DNA of 64,000 bases from Extensimonas soli. Its GTDB lineage: Bacteria; Pseudomonadota; Gammaproteobacteria; Burkholderiales; Burkholderiaceae_C. The first letter of the stretch is position 1, and each line of letters opens with the position of its first letter. The notes below the pieces were generated by a model. It saw only the letters and a list, made by a program, of their open reading frames with translations. It was not told the origin of the DNA and made no database searches. Of this stretch, positions 56,216-63,922 are shown one piece after another. The DNA lies in NCBI RefSeq assembly GCF_029211265.1, contig NZ_JARGEL010000024.1, positions 239,141 through 303,140 of the forward strand. Reading direction: 5' to 3'. A program made the position numbers and the translations under genes.

Positions 56216-56242
56216 TAAAGTCTCACGCCAATCGGTCGAAAA
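56216..56242 (+). promoter_or_regulatory. Candidate sigma-28 (FliA) promoter of flgM
   Basis: TAAAGTCT (56216-56223), an 11-base spacer and GTCGAAAA (56235-56242) match the enterobacterial sigma-28 consensus TAAAGTTT-N11-GCCGATAA at 7 of 8 and 6 of 8 positions. It ends 60 bases before the flgM start and would let FliA drive its own anti-sigma factor. Confidence 0.55.
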
Positions 56243-56302
56243 AGTGGGCAACATGCCTTCACCCCGTGCTACAGCGCGGCACGACAGGCGGCGGAGAAGA
56301 CG

Positions 56303-56653
56303 ATGAAAATTGGTACACCCCCCGAACTCCCAGGCGTTTCAACGCAGACGGGCCCTGCCGCAAAGCAGGCCAGGAGCCCTGCTGCCGCCGCGGAAGACGC
56401 CGCCCAACGCGCCGCCAGCACCCAGGCCACGAATGCGCCCGCCGCGACGGCGAGCAGCGTCACCGTGTCGTCGCTGGCGGCACAGGCGCTCGGGGCCGGC
56501 ACGCGCAGCCCGGCCGACTTCGACGCCAACAAAGTCAAAGCCGTGCGCAGCGCCATCGAAAAAGGCACGTTCAAGGTCAACGCCGAGGCCGTCGCCGACA
56601 AAATGCTGGCCAACGCCGCAGAAATCCTCAGCCACAACAGCCGCGGTGGCTGA
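56303..56653 (+). CDS. flgM: Anti-sigma-28 factor FlgM
   Basis: The 116-residue protein has an Ala-rich disordered N-terminal half and the FlgM C-terminal region (DFDANKVKAVRSAIEKGTFKVNAEAVADKML). It binds FliA until exported through the finished hook. It is slightly longer than E. coli FlgM. flgN follows after 32 bases. Confidence 0.93.
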   Translation: MKIGTPPELPGVSTQTGPAAKQARSPAAAAEDAAQRAASTQATNAPAATASSVTVSSLAAQALGAGTRSPADFDANKVKAVRSAIEKGTFKVNAEAVADKMLANAAEILSHNSRGG

Positions 56654-56685
56654 GCCGCGGGCGCGCAAGGCTTGCACCACCGCAC

Positions 56686-57087
56686 ATGACCCTCGAAACC
56701 CTTCTCGGCCGGGTTGAACAAGACTTGCAAGAAGTGTCCGCCGCCTTGCTCGCTGCCGACGCGCCGGGGCTGGAAAAAAGCACATCGAGCTTGCGCACTG
56801 CGGTCGTGGCGTTTGCACAGGCGCTCGAAGTCTGGCGCGCGCAGCAGCGGGCGCAAAAGCAAGGGGCTGCGCAAGACGCGCTGCCCGCAGCGCTGCAACA
56901 ACGCATCCGCGCCGCCAGTGCGCTGCTGGCCATGCAGCGAGAAAATCTGGCACGCCTGTCGGCGGCACACGGCCGCCAGCTTGCCGCCCTGCTGCCCCTG
57001 GCCAGCGCCGCAGAAACCACTTACGAAGCTGCAGTCAGTGGCCGCCCCGCCGGGAGCGCCGCGCGCATGTACCGCTCTGCGGGCTGA
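56686..57087 (+). CDS. flgN: FlgN-family flagellar export chaperone
   Basis: A 133-residue all-helical protein (LLGRVEQDLQEVSAALLAADAPGLE and later helices) in the usual flgN place after flgM. Sequence similarity to FlgN is weak by eye; call rests on size, helical content and position. FlgN escorts FlgK and FlgL to the export gate. No strong ribosome site is seen before the ATG. It converges on fliA with 31 bases between. Confidence 0.75.
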   Translation: MTLETLLGRVEQDLQEVSAALLAADAPGLEKSTSSLRTAVVAFAQALEVWRAQQRAQKQGAAQDALPAALQQRIRAASALLAMQRENLARLSAAHGRQLAALLPLASAAETTYEAAVSGRPAGSAARMYRSAG

Positions 57088-57118
57088 CGGGCCCTCCAGA
57101 GCGAGACCCCGGTCTTGC

Positions 57119-57835
57119 TCAATGCTGGCGCATCTTGGAGCGCAGGCGCGCGACGGCTTGGCTGTGCAATTGGCACACGCGCGATTCGGTCACGCCGAGC
57201 ACGGCGGCAATTTCCTTGAGGTTCATGTCGTGCTCGTAATACATGCCCATCACGTGCTGCTCGCGCTCGGGCAGGCTTTCGATGGCCTGCACCAGCGCCT
57301 TGCGCAGGCGCTGGTCGCGCAGGATGTGCAGCGGATCGGCGCCGCCGGCGGCCACGTGACGGTCGAGAAAGGCGTCTTCTTCCTCGCTGCCGTGGCCCAT
57401 GTCCTCGAGATAGACGAGTTGCGTGCCGCGCACCTTGCCGAGCAGGCTTTGGTATTCGGGCAGTGGCATGCCCATTTCGGCGGCGATCTCGGACTCTTTG
57501 GGGCTGCGCCCCAATTTCTGCTCCAGGCGGTGCACGGCGTTTTCTATGTCCTTCTGGCTCTTGCGTGCGCTGCGTGACATCCAGTCGGACTCGCGCAGCT
57601 CGTCGAGCATGGCGCCGCGGATGCGCTGGGTGGCGAAAGTCTCGAACTGCACCCCCTGCCCCGCCTCGAAGCGTGTAAGGGCGTCCGCGAGCCCGATCAT
57701 GCCCACCTGAATCAGATCGTCGAGCTCCACATTCGGGGGCAGTTTTGCGATCATGTGGTGGGCGATGCGCCGCACCAGGGGCACGTGCTGGCGCAACAAG
57801 GCATCGCGGTCGAACTGCCCTTTGGCGGTGTACAT
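57119..57835 (-). CDS. fliA: RNA polymerase sigma factor FliA (sigma-28)
   Basis: The 238-residue sigma factor has region 2 (DDLIQVGMIGLADALTRFE), region 3 and region 4 (NLKEIAAVLGVTESRVCQLHSQA). It transcribes late flagellar and chemotaxis genes and is held by FlgM. ATG at 57835 is taken; a TTG one codon upstream has better spacing to GGAGG. It is four bases after flhG. Confidence 0.95.
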   Translation of the reverse strand: MYTAKGQFDRDALLRQHVPLVRRIAHHMIAKLPPNVELDDLIQVGMIGLADALTRFEAGQGVQFETFATQRIRGAMLDELRESDWMSRSARKSQKDIENAVHRLEQKLGRSPKESEIAAEMGMPLPEYQSLLGKVRGTQLVYLEDMGHGSEEEDAFLDRHVAAGGADPLHILRDQRLRKALVQAIESLPEREQHVMGMYYEHDMNLKEIAAVLGVTESRVCQLHSQAVARLRSKMRQH

Positions 57836-57839
57836 CAAG

Positions 57840-58817
57840 TCAATGCCTCCGAACGAAGTGCGCAGGTGCGTCTGCTGCCGCAGGAATCGGCCCGAAACTG
57901 GCCGTCTGCGCCTCGATGCTGCCCGCGTTCTCCAGCAACTGCAAAGCCAGGCGCTGAATGTCCTGGGGATTTTGCCTGTGGATGGCGCTAGTGTGCACGA
58001 GTCCGCCCAGATACTGCCGGGCGCAGCGCTGCAGATTACTCAAGGCCGCCTGCGCCTGCGCACGCTCTGCGGCATCGCCGCGCTCGAGCAGTGCAACCAC
58101 CCGGCTGTTCAAGCCCGCATGCAGGGCCAGCTGTTTGGCGGCATGGTAGCCCGCCAACACCGCCTGTGCATCGCCGGACATGAGTACCAGCGGCATGCCC
58201 GCAGTCTGCGCCAGCAAAACCCCGAGCAGGTCCGCCGGCGCATACAGCACCAGCATGCCATAGGCCCTGAAATACGGCAGCAAGCCCTGCAACGCCGGCG
58301 CCTGCGCATCTTCGGCCAGGCGCAGCAGGCGCGGCAGGCCGCGCGCCGCGGGCAACACGGCCAGCGAGGCGCCGGCATGCGCCGCGCCGCCCGCGTCGAC
58401 ACCGTCGCGCTCGTGCCAGGGCGCCTGCTGCAGCAGGTGCAGCAACCCAGGGGTCTCTTGCGACTCGCCCGCCGTGCCGTCGAGCACCAACACCGGGCCA
58501 GCCAGCTTTTGCAGGGCGGCACAAACCTGCCACAGCGCCTCTAGGAGCCTGTCGGACTTTGGAATCGTCGGCTGCGAATGCACCGCAGCGGCCCATTTTT
58601 TACCGGCTTCTTGCCCCATAGTCCCGCTATGGGGCGGCGAATCCGGCAAAAACTGGCCTCGCCGGGGCGCATTCTCGCTTTCGACGCCCAAAGTCCGACA
58701 GACTCCTAGCGCCTGTGGTGCGGCACGTTCGGGGGCCGCCACGCCGAGCACGCGCAGCCGCGCCTGCGGCATGAAGCGGTGCAGCCCCGCACCCTGGTGG
58801 AAACAGGCCTCAAGCAT
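57840..58817 (-). CDS. flhG: FlhG (FleN)-like MinD-family protein, interrupted in frame by a palindromic element
   Basis: The 325-residue frame starts MLEACFHQGAGLHRFMPQ, as FlhG proteins do, and overlaps flhF by eight bases. Residues ~37-94 are encoded by transposable-type element C; without it the protein would be 267 residues, a normal FlhG size. The insert replaces part of the region after strand one, and no P-loop (GKGGVGKT) is visible on either side of it: RLRVLGVAAPERAAPQ comes before and EALWQVCAALQKLAGPVLVLDG after. FlhG is normally an ATPase that sets flagellar number with FlhF; whether this copy works is doubtful. The rest (LPVL-type strands, LVLMSGDAQAV) still looks MinD-like. It could be a pseudogene in the making. 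Confidence 0.72.
   Translation of the reverse strand: MLEACFHQGAGLHRFMPQARLRVLGVAAPERAAPQALGVCRTLGVESENAPRRGQFLPDSPPHSGTMGQEAGKKWAAAVHSQPTIPKSDRLLEALWQVCAALQKLAGPVLVLDGTAGESQETPGLLHLLQQAPWHERDGVDAGGAAHAGASLAVLPAARGLPRLLRLAEDAQAPALQGLLPYFRAYGMLVLYAPADLLGVLLAQTAGMPLVLMSGDAQAVLAGYHAAKQLALHAGLNSRVVALLERGDAAERAQAQAALSNLQRCARQYLGGLVHTSAIHRQNPQDIQRLALQLLENAGSIEAQTASFGPIPAAADAPAHFVRRH
58536..58714. mobile_element. Palindromic MITE-like element C (169 bp) inside flhG, with a 5-bp target duplication
   Basis: CGCCT at 58536-58540 and 58710-58714 flanks a 169-bp core (58541-58709). The ends CTAGGAGCCTGTCGGACTTTGG and the reverse complement of CCAAAGTCCGACAGACTCCTAG differ at one of 22 positions. The arms pair inwards to a perfect 9-bp central stem (58613-58621 with 58627-58635, loop TCCCG). 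Core plus one target copy is 174 bases, exactly 58 codons, and contains no stop in the flhG frame. There is no transposase. Its centre resembles that of element A. Confidence 0.82.
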
Positions 58818-60339
58818 CGGCGAGCGCTCCCTGCAAGGCCATGCCGTCGCCGGACGGCGTGAAAAAGAAGTTCAGCTCCGACTCGCGCGGGTCGAAGGCC
58901 GACTTCACGGGCGCGCGCATGGACAGGTTGATGAGCTTGTGCGCGTCGGCGTTTTCCCAGTCTTCGGGTACGCGCTGGCCGTTGGTCACGCCGCGCAGCA
59001 CCATCTGATGGCGGATCAGCGCGTCGAGCGCGGGCCCGAGCTTCACGGCCTCATCGACCTTGGAGAGGATGGCCTGCTGCGCGCCCGTGGTCTTGAAACC
59101 CGTGAGCACGTCGTCGAGCGTGTCGCCGTGGCAGCCGGCATTGAGCACCAGCAGCCTTTGCACGCTGGGCAGGTCGAGCACGTCGAGCATGTCGCGCTTG
59201 CGCGGATCGCGCGGGGCGATGCCGGTGGTGTCGATCAGCACCATCTTCTTGCCGCCCAAGAGCCCGAGCAAGTCCTGCAGTGCCGCGCGGTCGTGCGCCA
59301 GGTGAGCGACGATGCCCAGCATGCGGCCGTAGGTGCGCAGCTGCTCGTGCGCGCCAACGCGGTAGGTGTCGAGCGTGATCAGGCCCACGCTCGCGGGGCC
59401 GTACAGGCGCGCGCACAAGGCCGCGAGCTTGGCCGTGGTGGTGGTCTTGCCCACGCCCGTCGCGCCCACGAGGGCATAGACGCCGCCTTCTTCATACAGC
59501 GCGGGCGCCTGTGCGTCGGTCTTGAGGTTGCGCTCGAGCACCTCCATGAGCCAGTGCAAGGCGTCGCCGGCCGAAAGGTCTTCGGGCAGGCGTTCGAGCA
59601 CGGCGCGCGCCAGCGTGGGCGAGTAGCCGGCGCGCAGGAGCTTGAGCATGAGGTTGGACTGGATCGGGTTCTGCCGCGCCTGGCCCAGCCAGGCCAGCGT
59701 GTTGAAGCGGTCCTCGATCAGCGCCTTCATGGCTTGCAACTCGCCCAGCAACTGGCGCTGCCCCGTTTCGGCAGGCGCTGCCGCCACGGACGGCTCGGCG
59801 CGCCGGCGCGGTGCGGGTTCGGGCGGCAGGTCCATGGGGATGCTGCGCAGCGGGTTGTGCCGCGCCACGGCGGGCGCAGCTTGCGCGGCAGCTGTTGCCA
59901 GTGCGGGTTCGGCAGCACGGCCGCGTGCCGGCTGCGGCGCGGCCGCTGCGCCGCCCTGCAAGGCCTCGTGCCGCCGGCGCAGCATGCGCTCGCGCACGTA
60001 GTCCTGGAACGAGAGCGTGCTCATGGCCAGCTGCTCGGCATCTTCCTCTACCGGGTTGCGCGCGGTCTTGGGCTCGGCGTGCGCGGCCTTGCCACTCGCG
60101 CGCTGCAGGGTTTGGGCGCCGGCTGCAGCAGCACTCGCACCCGTACCCGGCCCGGGGGAGCGGCGCGGCGCAGCAGCGGCATTGTCGAGCGCCGCCAGGG
60201 CTTCTTCGCCCGTGGCAACGACTTCTACGCCCTGCTCGGTGGCGCGGTTGGAGAGGATGATGGTGCCTTCGCCGAAGGCCATGCGGGCCTTGGCCAGGGC
60301 TTCGCGTGCCGTGGGGGCCAGAAAGCGTTGGATGTTCAT
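58810..60339 (-). CDS. flhF: Flagellar SRP-like GTPase FlhF
   Basis: The 509-residue protein has a basic/low-complexity N-terminal domain, a helical N-domain and the SRP-type G domain: GATGVGKTTTTAKLAAL, DTYRVGAHEQLRTYG and LIDTTGIAPRD. It places flagella at the pole with FlhG. The frame begins with an ATG four bases inside the flhA end (ATGA overlap) and ends over the flhG start. Confidence 0.93.
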   Translation of the reverse strand: MNIQRFLAPTAREALAKARMAFGEGTIILSNRATEQGVEVVATGEEALAALDNAAAAPRRSPGPGTGASAAAAGAQTLQRASGKAAHAEPKTARNPVEEDAEQLAMSTLSFQDYVRERMLRRRHEALQGGAAAAPQPARGRAAEPALATAAAQAAPAVARHNPLRSIPMDLPPEPAPRRRAEPSVAAAPAETGQRQLLGELQAMKALIEDRFNTLAWLGQARQNPIQSNLMLKLLRAGYSPTLARAVLERLPEDLSAGDALHWLMEVLERNLKTDAQAPALYEEGGVYALVGATGVGKTTTTAKLAALCARLYGPASVGLITLDTYRVGAHEQLRTYGRMLGIVAHLAHDRAALQDLLGLLGGKKMVLIDTTGIAPRDPRKRDMLDVLDLPSVQRLLVLNAGCHGDTLDDVLTGFKTTGAQQAILSKVDEAVKLGPALDALIRHQMVLRGVTNGQRVPEDWENADAHKLINLSMRAPVKSAFDPRESELNFFFTPSGDGMALQGALADA

Positions 60340-62432
60340 GCTGCGGCTCCTTGCAGGATGGGCCCGATGCGGATGGTGTGGGTTTCAGGGATTTCGCTGT
60401 GCGCCAGCACTTGCAGGCGCGGTGCGGCGCGGCGCACGAGGCGCGCCACGGCCATGCGGATATGGTCAGGCACGAGCAGACAGGCAGGCAGCCCCACGTC
60501 CTCCTGCTTTTGCGCGGCCTCGGCCGCCTTGTGCATGAGCAGGTCGGCCACGCCGGGGTCGAGCGCGGGGCCGGACGCATTGCCCAGAGCCTGCACGAGC
60601 AGGCGCTCCAGGCCGGGCTCGATCGCGATCACGGGCAGCTCGCGCGTGGGGCCGTAGATTTGCTGCACGATGGCGGGCGCCAGCGCGATGCGCACGCGCC
60701 GCGCAAGCTCCACCGGATCGCTGATGCTGCCCGCGTATTCGGCCAGCGTTTCGATGATGCTGCGGATGTCGCGGATGTGCACCGACTCCTCCAGCAACAA
60801 CTGCAAGACCTTTTGGAACGTCGTGATGGAAACCATTTTGGGGACCACTTCCTCGATGAGCTTGGGTGCCAGCTTGGCCACATGCTCCACGAGCTGCTGC
60901 GTCTCGGTGCGGCTCAGGAGCTTGGCGGCGTGCACTTGCATCAAGTGTGACAAATGCGTCGCGAGCACGGTTTCCGAATCAACGACGGTAAAACCGGCCA
61001 TTTGCGCCGCTTCCTTCTGGCGCTCGTCGATCCAGTGCGCGGGCAGGCCGAAGGCCGGATCGGTGGTGGGCGTGCCGATCAGCGGCGTGCTGATGCCGCC
61101 CGGGTTGATCGCCAGGTACATGCCGGGAAAGGCCTCGCCCTCGCCCACGACCACGCCGCGCAGCGTGACGCGGTAGCCGTTGGGCTTGAGCTCGAGGTTG
61201 TCACGCACGTGCACCGCGGGCGGCAAAAAGCCCACCTCCTGCGCAAACTTGCGCCGCACACCTTTGATGCGCGTGAGCAGGTCGCCCTGGCGGGTTTTGT
61301 CCACGAGGGTGATCAGCCGGTAGCCCAGCTCCAGGCCCAGCAGGTCGATAGGTTGCAGGTCGTCCCAGGTGGCTTCACCGTCGCTCACGGGGGCGGGCGG
61401 TGCGGGCTCGGCCGGCGGCGGCTCCTGCTGTTTGCGGTGCATGGCCCAGGCGGCATAGCCCAGCGCGCTGCCCATGCCCAAAAACACCAGGTTCGGCATG
61501 CCCGGGATCAAGCCCAGCAGCAGCAGGATCGCGGCCGCCACGGCAAACACGCGCGGCGAGGCGAAGAGCTGCCGCACGATCTGCTGCCCGACTTCATCCT
61601 CCTTGCCCACGCGCGAGATCACCATGGCCGCGGCCACGGAGATCAGCAGGCCTGGAATCTGCGCCACCAGCGCGTCGCCAATGGCCAGCAAAATATAGCT
61701 GTTGGCCGCCTCGGCGGCCGAAAGGTCATGCTGCAGCACGCCGACCGCGAAGCCGCCGACGATGTTGATGAGCAAAATCAGAATGCCGGCCACCGCGTCG
61801 CCGCGCACGAACTTCGAAGCGCCGTCCATGGCGCCGAAGAAGTTGGCCTCCTCGGCCACTTCGGCGCGGCGGCGCTTGGCTTCTTTTTCGTCGATCAGGC
61901 CGGCGTTGAGGTCGGCATCCACGGCCATCTGCTTGCCCGGCATGGCGTCGAGCGTGAAGCGCGCCGACACTTCGGCGATGCGCTCCGCGCCCTTGGTCAC
62001 GACGATGAAGTTGATCACCACCAGAATCGCAAACACGATCAGGCCCACGGCGAAATTGCCGCCGATCAGGAAGTGCCCGAAGGCCTCGATCACCGCGCCC
62101 GCCGCCCCAGGGCCGGTATGCCCCTGCAGCAGCACCACGCGCGTCGAGGCCACGTTGAGCGACAGGCGCATCAACGTGGTCAGCAGCAGCACCGAGGGAA
62201 AAGACGCAAAGTCCAGCGGCCGCACCATGTAGGCCGCGGCCATCATCACCATCAGGGCGACGGCGATGTTGAACGTGAAGAAGGTGTCGAGCAGCCAGGC
62301 CGGGATGGGCAGCACCATCAGACCCAGGATCGCCACCACGAGCAGCGGCGCCATCAGGCCCTGCAGCAACGCGCCGTTGCCACCCAGCCACTGCTGCAGC
62401 GATTGCTGCCAGGATTTCACTACGGCGTTCAT
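60336..62432 (-). CDS. flhA: Flagellar export gate protein FlhA
   Basis: The 698-residue protein has eight membrane helices in the first ~330 residues, the FHIPEP-like loop with KGAERIAEVSARFTLDAMPGKQMAVDADL, and a soluble C-terminal domain (about 350-698) that docks chaperones. It forms the ring of the flagellar type III export gate. Overlaps of ATGA link it to flhB before and flhF after. Confidence 0.97.
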   Translation of the reverse strand: MNAVVKSWQQSLQQWLGGNGALLQGLMAPLLVVAILGLMVLPIPAWLLDTFFTFNIAVALMVMMAAAYMVRPLDFASFPSVLLLTTLMRLSLNVASTRVVLLQGHTGPGAAGAVIEAFGHFLIGGNFAVGLIVFAILVVINFIVVTKGAERIAEVSARFTLDAMPGKQMAVDADLNAGLIDEKEAKRRRAEVAEEANFFGAMDGASKFVRGDAVAGILILLINIVGGFAVGVLQHDLSAAEAANSYILLAIGDALVAQIPGLLISVAAAMVISRVGKEDEVGQQIVRQLFASPRVFAVAAAILLLLGLIPGMPNLVFLGMGSALGYAAWAMHRKQQEPPPAEPAPPAPVSDGEATWDDLQPIDLLGLELGYRLITLVDKTRQGDLLTRIKGVRRKFAQEVGFLPPAVHVRDNLELKPNGYRVTLRGVVVGEGEAFPGMYLAINPGGISTPLIGTPTTDPAFGLPAHWIDERQKEAAQMAGFTVVDSETVLATHLSHLMQVHAAKLLSRTETQQLVEHVAKLAPKLIEEVVPKMVSITTFQKVLQLLLEESVHIRDIRSIIETLAEYAGSISDPVELARRVRIALAPAIVQQIYGPTRELPVIAIEPGLERLLVQALGNASGPALDPGVADLLMHKAAEAAQKQEDVGLPACLLVPDHIRMAVARLVRRAAPRLQVLAHSEIPETHTIRIGPILQGAAA

Positions 62433-63583
62433 GCGCTGTCTCCCACGGTGTGCGCACGCTGCAGCGGATCGAGCTCGGGCGGCACCTCGGGCGGCACGAG
62501 CGCCTCAGGCATCCGGCCTTCGCCGCGCAGCGCTGCCCTGAGGCGATAGACGTAGGCCAGCACCTGCGCCACGGCGGTGTAGAGCACGGGCGGAATGCCC
62601 TGCTCGAGCTCGGCATGCGCGTACAGCGCCCGTGCGAGCATCGGCGCCTGCAGCACCGGAATGCCGTGGCTCGTGGCGAGGTCGCGGATGCGCATCGCGA
62701 TCAGGTCGGTGCCGCGCGCGACCACCTGCGGCGCGGCCATGGTGGCCTCGTCGTAGCGCAGCGCCACAGCGTAGTGCGTGGGGTTCATGAGCACGAAGTC
62801 GGCCTTGGGCACGGCCGCCACGCTGGCGCGGTCGGCCATCTCGCGCTGGCGCTGGCGGATGCGGCCCTTGATCTGCGGGTTGCCGTCGGATTCCTTGTGC
62901 TCCTGCTTGACTTCCTCGTGCGACATGCGGCGCTGCGCCTTGAAGAAGTACGCCTGCAGCGGCACGTCTATGGCCGCGGCCAGAAACACCACGAGCAAGA
63001 GCAGGCCCATGCCCTCGGTAAGCCACTGCCCCACCTGGCCCAGCGCTGCCGGCGCGGGCAATAGCACGAGCTGCGCCACGCGGCCCAGGCTGCCCGCGAG
63101 GTGCTTCCAGGCCACGAAGGTCAAAATCGCGCTCAGCAGCAGCATCTTCGCGACCTGCGCGAATTGCTGCTTGGTGAACAGGTTGCCCACGCCCGTCAAG
63201 GGATTGAGGCGGTTGAACTGCGGCATGATCGGCTTGAAGCTGAACACCCAGCCGCCCGCGCCGATCGCGCTGAGCAGCGCCGCCCCGCCGGTGAGCGCGG
63301 CAAACAGGGCGCTCGCCAGCAGCCCGATCCAGGCCATGTCCTGCAGCCGTGCGAACATGCTCGCGGGCGCAAGCACCGTGGCCGCATTGAACACGAGCTG
63401 GCGTTCGATGGCGCGCTGCAAATGGTCTGTCAGCGCGGGCGCGCCGACGAGCAAAACCACCGCGCCCGTGCCCAAAATGGCCAGATGCGCCAAATCGCGC
63501 GAGCGTGCCGCCTGGCCATCCTCGCGCGCCTTTTGCAGCTTGCGCTCGGAGGCCGGCAGATTTCTTTCTTGGCTGGATTCCAT
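62429..63583 (-). CDS. flhB: Flagellar export switch protein FlhB
   Basis: A 384-residue protein with four membrane helices and the self-cleaving cytoplasmic domain with NPTH in VLMNPTHYAVAL. It switches export from hook to filament substrates. The start (ATG ending 63583) begins MESSQERNLPASERKLQKAREDGQ as the family does. The last ~25 residues beyond the family end are Pro/Glu-rich. It is first in the leftward operon flhB-flhA-flhF-flhG-fliA. Confidence 0.97.
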   Translation of the reverse strand: MESSQERNLPASERKLQKAREDGQAARSRDLAHLAILGTGAVVLLVGAPALTDHLQRAIERQLVFNAATVLAPASMFARLQDMAWIGLLASALFAALTGGAALLSAIGAGGWVFSFKPIMPQFNRLNPLTGVGNLFTKQQFAQVAKMLLLSAILTFVAWKHLAGSLGRVAQLVLLPAPAALGQVGQWLTEGMGLLLLVVFLAAAIDVPLQAYFFKAQRRMSHEEVKQEHKESDGNPQIKGRIRQRQREMADRASVAAVPKADFVLMNPTHYAVALRYDEATMAAPQVVARGTDLIAMRIRDLATSHGIPVLQAPMLARALYAHAELEQGIPPVLYTAVAQVLAYVYRLRAALRGEGRMPEALVPPEVPPELDPLQRAHTVGDSA

Positions 63584-63647
63584 GGTGGCGACAGAAGAAC
63601 CGACGTGGTTGCGTGACGTCGGTCATTGTCCTGGGCCACCTGAAAAT

Positions 63648-63667
63648 CTAAAGCCCGATAAGCGGGC
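63648..63667. promoter_or_regulatory. Hairpin motif shared with the flgB upstream region (flhB side)
   Basis: CTAAAGCCCGATAAGCGGGC, 65-84 bases before flhB. Apart from one extra base and one substitution it equals the motif before flgB, at similar distance and in the same orientation relative to its gene. Candidate regulatory site of class II flagellar operons; see the flgB entry. Confidence 0.4.
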
Positions 63668-63713
63668 GCTCTGGCGCCTTTTTCTTTGCCGCCGCGCCCG
63701 CCCCTGCGCCAAC

Positions 63714-63747
63714 GAAAAAGCCCGCAGAACGAAACGTTGCTGCGGGC
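63714..63747 (-). terminator. Rho-independent terminator of the tRNA gene
   Basis: Read leftwards, GCCCGCAG (63747-63740) pairs with CTGCGGGC (63727-63720) over a 12-base loop and is followed by TTTTT (63719-63715). It lies 28 bases after the tRNA 3' end. Confidence 0.85.
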
Positions 63748-63774
63748 CTCGAGGGCACAAAAATGCCAAAAAAT

Positions 63775-63851
63775 TGGTGGCGCTTCACGGATTCGAACCG
63801 CGGACCTGTGGATTATGATTCCATCGCTCTAACCGACTGAGCTAAAGCGCC
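63775..63851 (-). tRNA. tRNA with CAU anticodon, probably tRNA-Met (elongator)
   Basis: A 77-base cloverleaf: acceptor GGCGCTT/AAGCGCC with encoded CCA, D-arm GCTC-AGTCGGTTA-GAGC, anticodon arm with loop ATCATAA (CAU at positions 34-36) and T-arm CGCGG-TTCGAAT-CCGTG. The D-loop and the G-C start are not those of initiator tRNA (no C1-A72 mismatch, no three G-C pairs in the anticodon stem). tRNA-Ile2, which also has CAU before lysidine modification, cannot be excluded. Confidence 0.9.
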
Positions 63852-63922
63852 GAAGCCCGCAATTATAGCCAAATTTGTACGTCTGCAATCGCGGCAGGGT
63901 GCGATTCAAACTGATGTGCCCA

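Noticed and set aside
63775..63851. Initiator tRNA-Met
   Set aside because: It has a paired first acceptor position and lacks the three consecutive G-C pairs of the initiator anticodon stem.
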